DNA of 64,000 bases from Pseudomonas sp. PSB18. Lineage in GTDB: Bacteria; Pseudomonadota; Gammaproteobacteria; Pseudomonadales; Pseudomonadaceae. Positions within the stretch are counted from its first letter, which is position 1. Every line of letters starts with the position of its first letter. The position numbers were made by a program, and so were the translations under genes. The notes under the pieces were generated by a model. That model did not search any database. It had not been told where the DNA came from and saw nothing but the letters and a program-made list of their open reading frames with translations. Below are positions 62,722 through 64,000 of the stretch, one piece after another. Location: NCBI RefSeq assembly GCF_014596565.1, contig NZ_NOIN01000008.1, positions 62,001 to 126,000 on the forward strand, written 5' to 3'.

Positions 62722-63816
62722 ATGAGCGCCGTCAATCGCGCAACGGTGGAAGCCGTCCTTCGCCAATACACCGACCCCTACCTGAACCAGGACCCGGTCA
62801 GCGCCGGATGCGTGCGCGCTATCGATATCCAGGGTGAGCGGGTCAGTGTCCAGCTGGAAATCGGCTACGCCGCCGATCTGTTCAAGAGCGGTTGGGCGCA
62901 GATGCTGCAGATGGCCATCGAGGCCCTGGACGGTGTGACCACCGCCAAGGTCGATGTCACCAGCGTGATCGTTCCCCACAAGGCCCAGGCGCAGGTGCCG
63001 GGCTTGGCAAACGTCAAGAACGTGATCGCCGTGGCCTCGGGCAAGGGCGGCGTGGGCAAGTCCACCACCGCCGCCAACCTGGCCCTGGCGCTGGCCCGTG
63101 AAGGGGCGAAGGTCGGGATGCTCGACGCGGATATCTACGGTCCGAGCCAGGGCATCATGTTCGGCATTGCCGAGGGCACCCGGCCGCAGGTCAAGGACCA
63201 GAAATGGTTCGTGCCGATCCAGTCCCATGGTGTGGAGGTCATGTCCATGGCCTTCCTGACCGACGACAACACGCCGATGGTCTGGCGCGGGCCGATGGTA
63301 TCCGGTGCCTTGCTGCAACTGGTGACACAGACTGCCTGGGGCGACCTGGATTACCTGGTGATCGACATGCCGCCGGGCACCGGCGATATCCAGCTGACCC
63401 TGGCGCAGAAAGTCCCGGTGGCCGGCGCGGTGATCGTCACCACCCCCCAGGACCTGGCCCTGCTGGATGCCCGCAAGGGGGTGGAGATGTTCCGCAAGGT
63501 GAACATCCCGGTGCTGGGCGTGGTGGAAAACATGGCGGTGCACATCTGTTCGAACTGCGGGCACGCTGAACATCTGTTCGGCGAAGGCGGCGGGGAAAAA
63601 CTGGCGACCCAGTACGGCGTAGAGTTGCTGGCTTCGCTGCCACTGTCGATGCTGATCCGCGAGCAGGCCGACGACGGCAAGCCGACGGTGATCGCCGAGC
63701 CGGACAGCCAGATCGCCATGGTCTACCAGGAACTGGCCCGCCATGTGGGCGCGCGGATCGTGTTGCAGGAAGCGGCTGCACCGGCGATGCCGAACATTAC
63801 TGTCAGCGACGACTGA
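62722..63816 (+). CDS. apbC: Iron-sulfur cluster carrier ApbC (Mrp)
   Basis: A 364-aa P-loop protein. An N-terminal MIP18-like domain (about 1-80) is followed by the Mrp/NBP35 ATPase with deviant Walker A GKGGVGKST (about residues 107-115) and IDMPPGTGD. The CxxC that binds the bridging [4Fe-4S] cluster is CSNCGH near residue 276. ATG 62722 has CGGAG upstream. It passes clusters to apoproteins. Confidence 0.95.
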   Translation: MSAVNRATVEAVLRQYTDPYLNQDPVSAGCVRAIDIQGERVSVQLEIGYAADLFKSGWAQMLQMAIEALDGVTTAKVDVTSVIVPHKAQAQVPGLANVKNVIAVASGKGGVGKSTTAANLALALAREGAKVGMLDADIYGPSQGIMFGIAEGTRPQVKDQKWFVPIQSHGVEVMSMAFLTDDNTPMVWRGPMVSGALLQLVTQTAWGDLDYLVIDMPPGTGDIQLTLAQKVPVAGAVIVTTPQDLALLDARKGVEMFRKVNIPVLGVVENMAVHICSNCGHAEHLFGEGGGEKLATQYGVELLASLPLSMLIREQADDGKPTVIAEPDSQIAMVYQELARHVGARIVLQEAAAPAMPNITVSDD

Positions 63817-63833
63817 CAGGGTTGGAGGCAAAT

Positions 63834-63926
63834 CCTGTGGGAGCGAGCCTGCTCGCGATAGCGGAATTACATTCAAACCTCGCGTTGACTGACACGCCGC
63901 CATCGCGAGCAGGCTCGCTCCCACAC
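63834..63926. repeat. REPIN downstream of apbC
   Basis: CTGTGGGAGCGAGCCTGCTC and its inverse GAGCAGGCTCGCTCCCACA flank about 35 bases between the convergent apbC and SDR genes. Confidence 0.9.
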
Positions 63927-63943
63927 CAGTTTTGGCGGCAGAT

Positions 63944-64000
63944 TTACATCCGCAACCCGCCATCCATCTCCAGGATCCGTCCGGTGTAATAGTCGTTCTC
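63944..64000 (-). CDS. Short-chain dehydrogenase, 3' end only
   Basis: The last 18 codons of a minus-strand gene read ENDYYTGRILEMDGGLRM and a TAA stop. This is the typical C-terminus of classical SDR oxidoreductases (TGxxxxxDGG). The rest of the gene lies beyond the window, so the substrate cannot be judged. Confidence 0.7.
   Translation of the reverse strand, partial: ENDYYTGRILEMDGGLRM

Overview
The window is a gene-dense, GC-rich chromosomal segment of a Pseudomonas, most likely of the P. fluorescens group. This rests on the gene order (for example argF, bacterioferritin, bfd, peroxiredoxin, rnt, pyrC, motY, argG), Pseudomonas regulators (GcsR, AauRS, GlpR and ArgR sites), and many REP/REPIN repeats of the GTGGGAGCGAGCCTGCTCGC type. 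The species cannot be fixed from the sequence alone.

Layout. 1-0.4 kb: end of queC and a tRNA-Lys. 0.5-10.8 kb: an accessory block directly after the tRNA. It holds a LysR regulator divergent from a tightly overlapping six-gene operon: thermostable-hemolysin-family protein, acyl-adenylating ligase, TauD/clavaminate-synthase-like dioxygenase, two class III aminotransferase homologues and an amidase. Two exporter-like genes (EamA, MFS) follow on the other strand. I do not recognise this operon as a described pathway. It looks like a small specialised-metabolite cluster, and its first aminotransferase lacks the PLP lysine. 10.9-15.2 kb: a copABCD copper-resistance operon. 15.4-17.4 kb: nadA, an RDD membrane protein and a cold-shock protein. 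17.8-25.6 kb: glycine cleavage and serine dehydratase operon (gcvH-gcvP-sdaA-gcvT) with its sigma54 activator gcsR, three GcsR-type sites and a -24/-12 promoter. 25.9-28.5 kb: LysR, MBL-fold protein and NAD(P)H-binding protein.

28.7-40.3 kb: glpM, then the acidic amino acid uptake system aatJQMP with its two-component regulators aauRS (sigma54 promoter and two AauR boxes), then glpD, glpR and glpK with tandem GlpR operators; no glpF lies beside glpK. 40.5-47.5 kb: ybaK, a phzF-like gene, argF coupled to an ABC ATPase, a small unknown gene, a molybdopterin oxidoreductase and grxD. 47.7-53.9 kb: iron and redox genes (bfr, bfd, peroxiredoxin), rnt, pyrC, motY and argG, the last preceded by three 21-bp-phased ArgR half-sites. 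54-55.6 kb: an AT-rich stretch with one unknown membrane ORF and an orphan NarL-type response regulator. 55.6-60.3 kb: a 59-aa conserved protein, nth and an rnf operon (A, B, D, G, E) that has no rnfC and has lost three of the four intramembrane [2Fe-2S] cysteines. 60.4-64 kb: metG, apbC/mrp and the 3' end of an SDR gene.

The most unusual items are the accessory operon with its pseudo-aminotransferase and the reduced Rnf complex. The regulatory sites upstream of gcvH, aatJ, glpD, argF and argG match known Pseudomonas or enterobacterial consensus sequences closely. They were found by reading, not by a motif scan.
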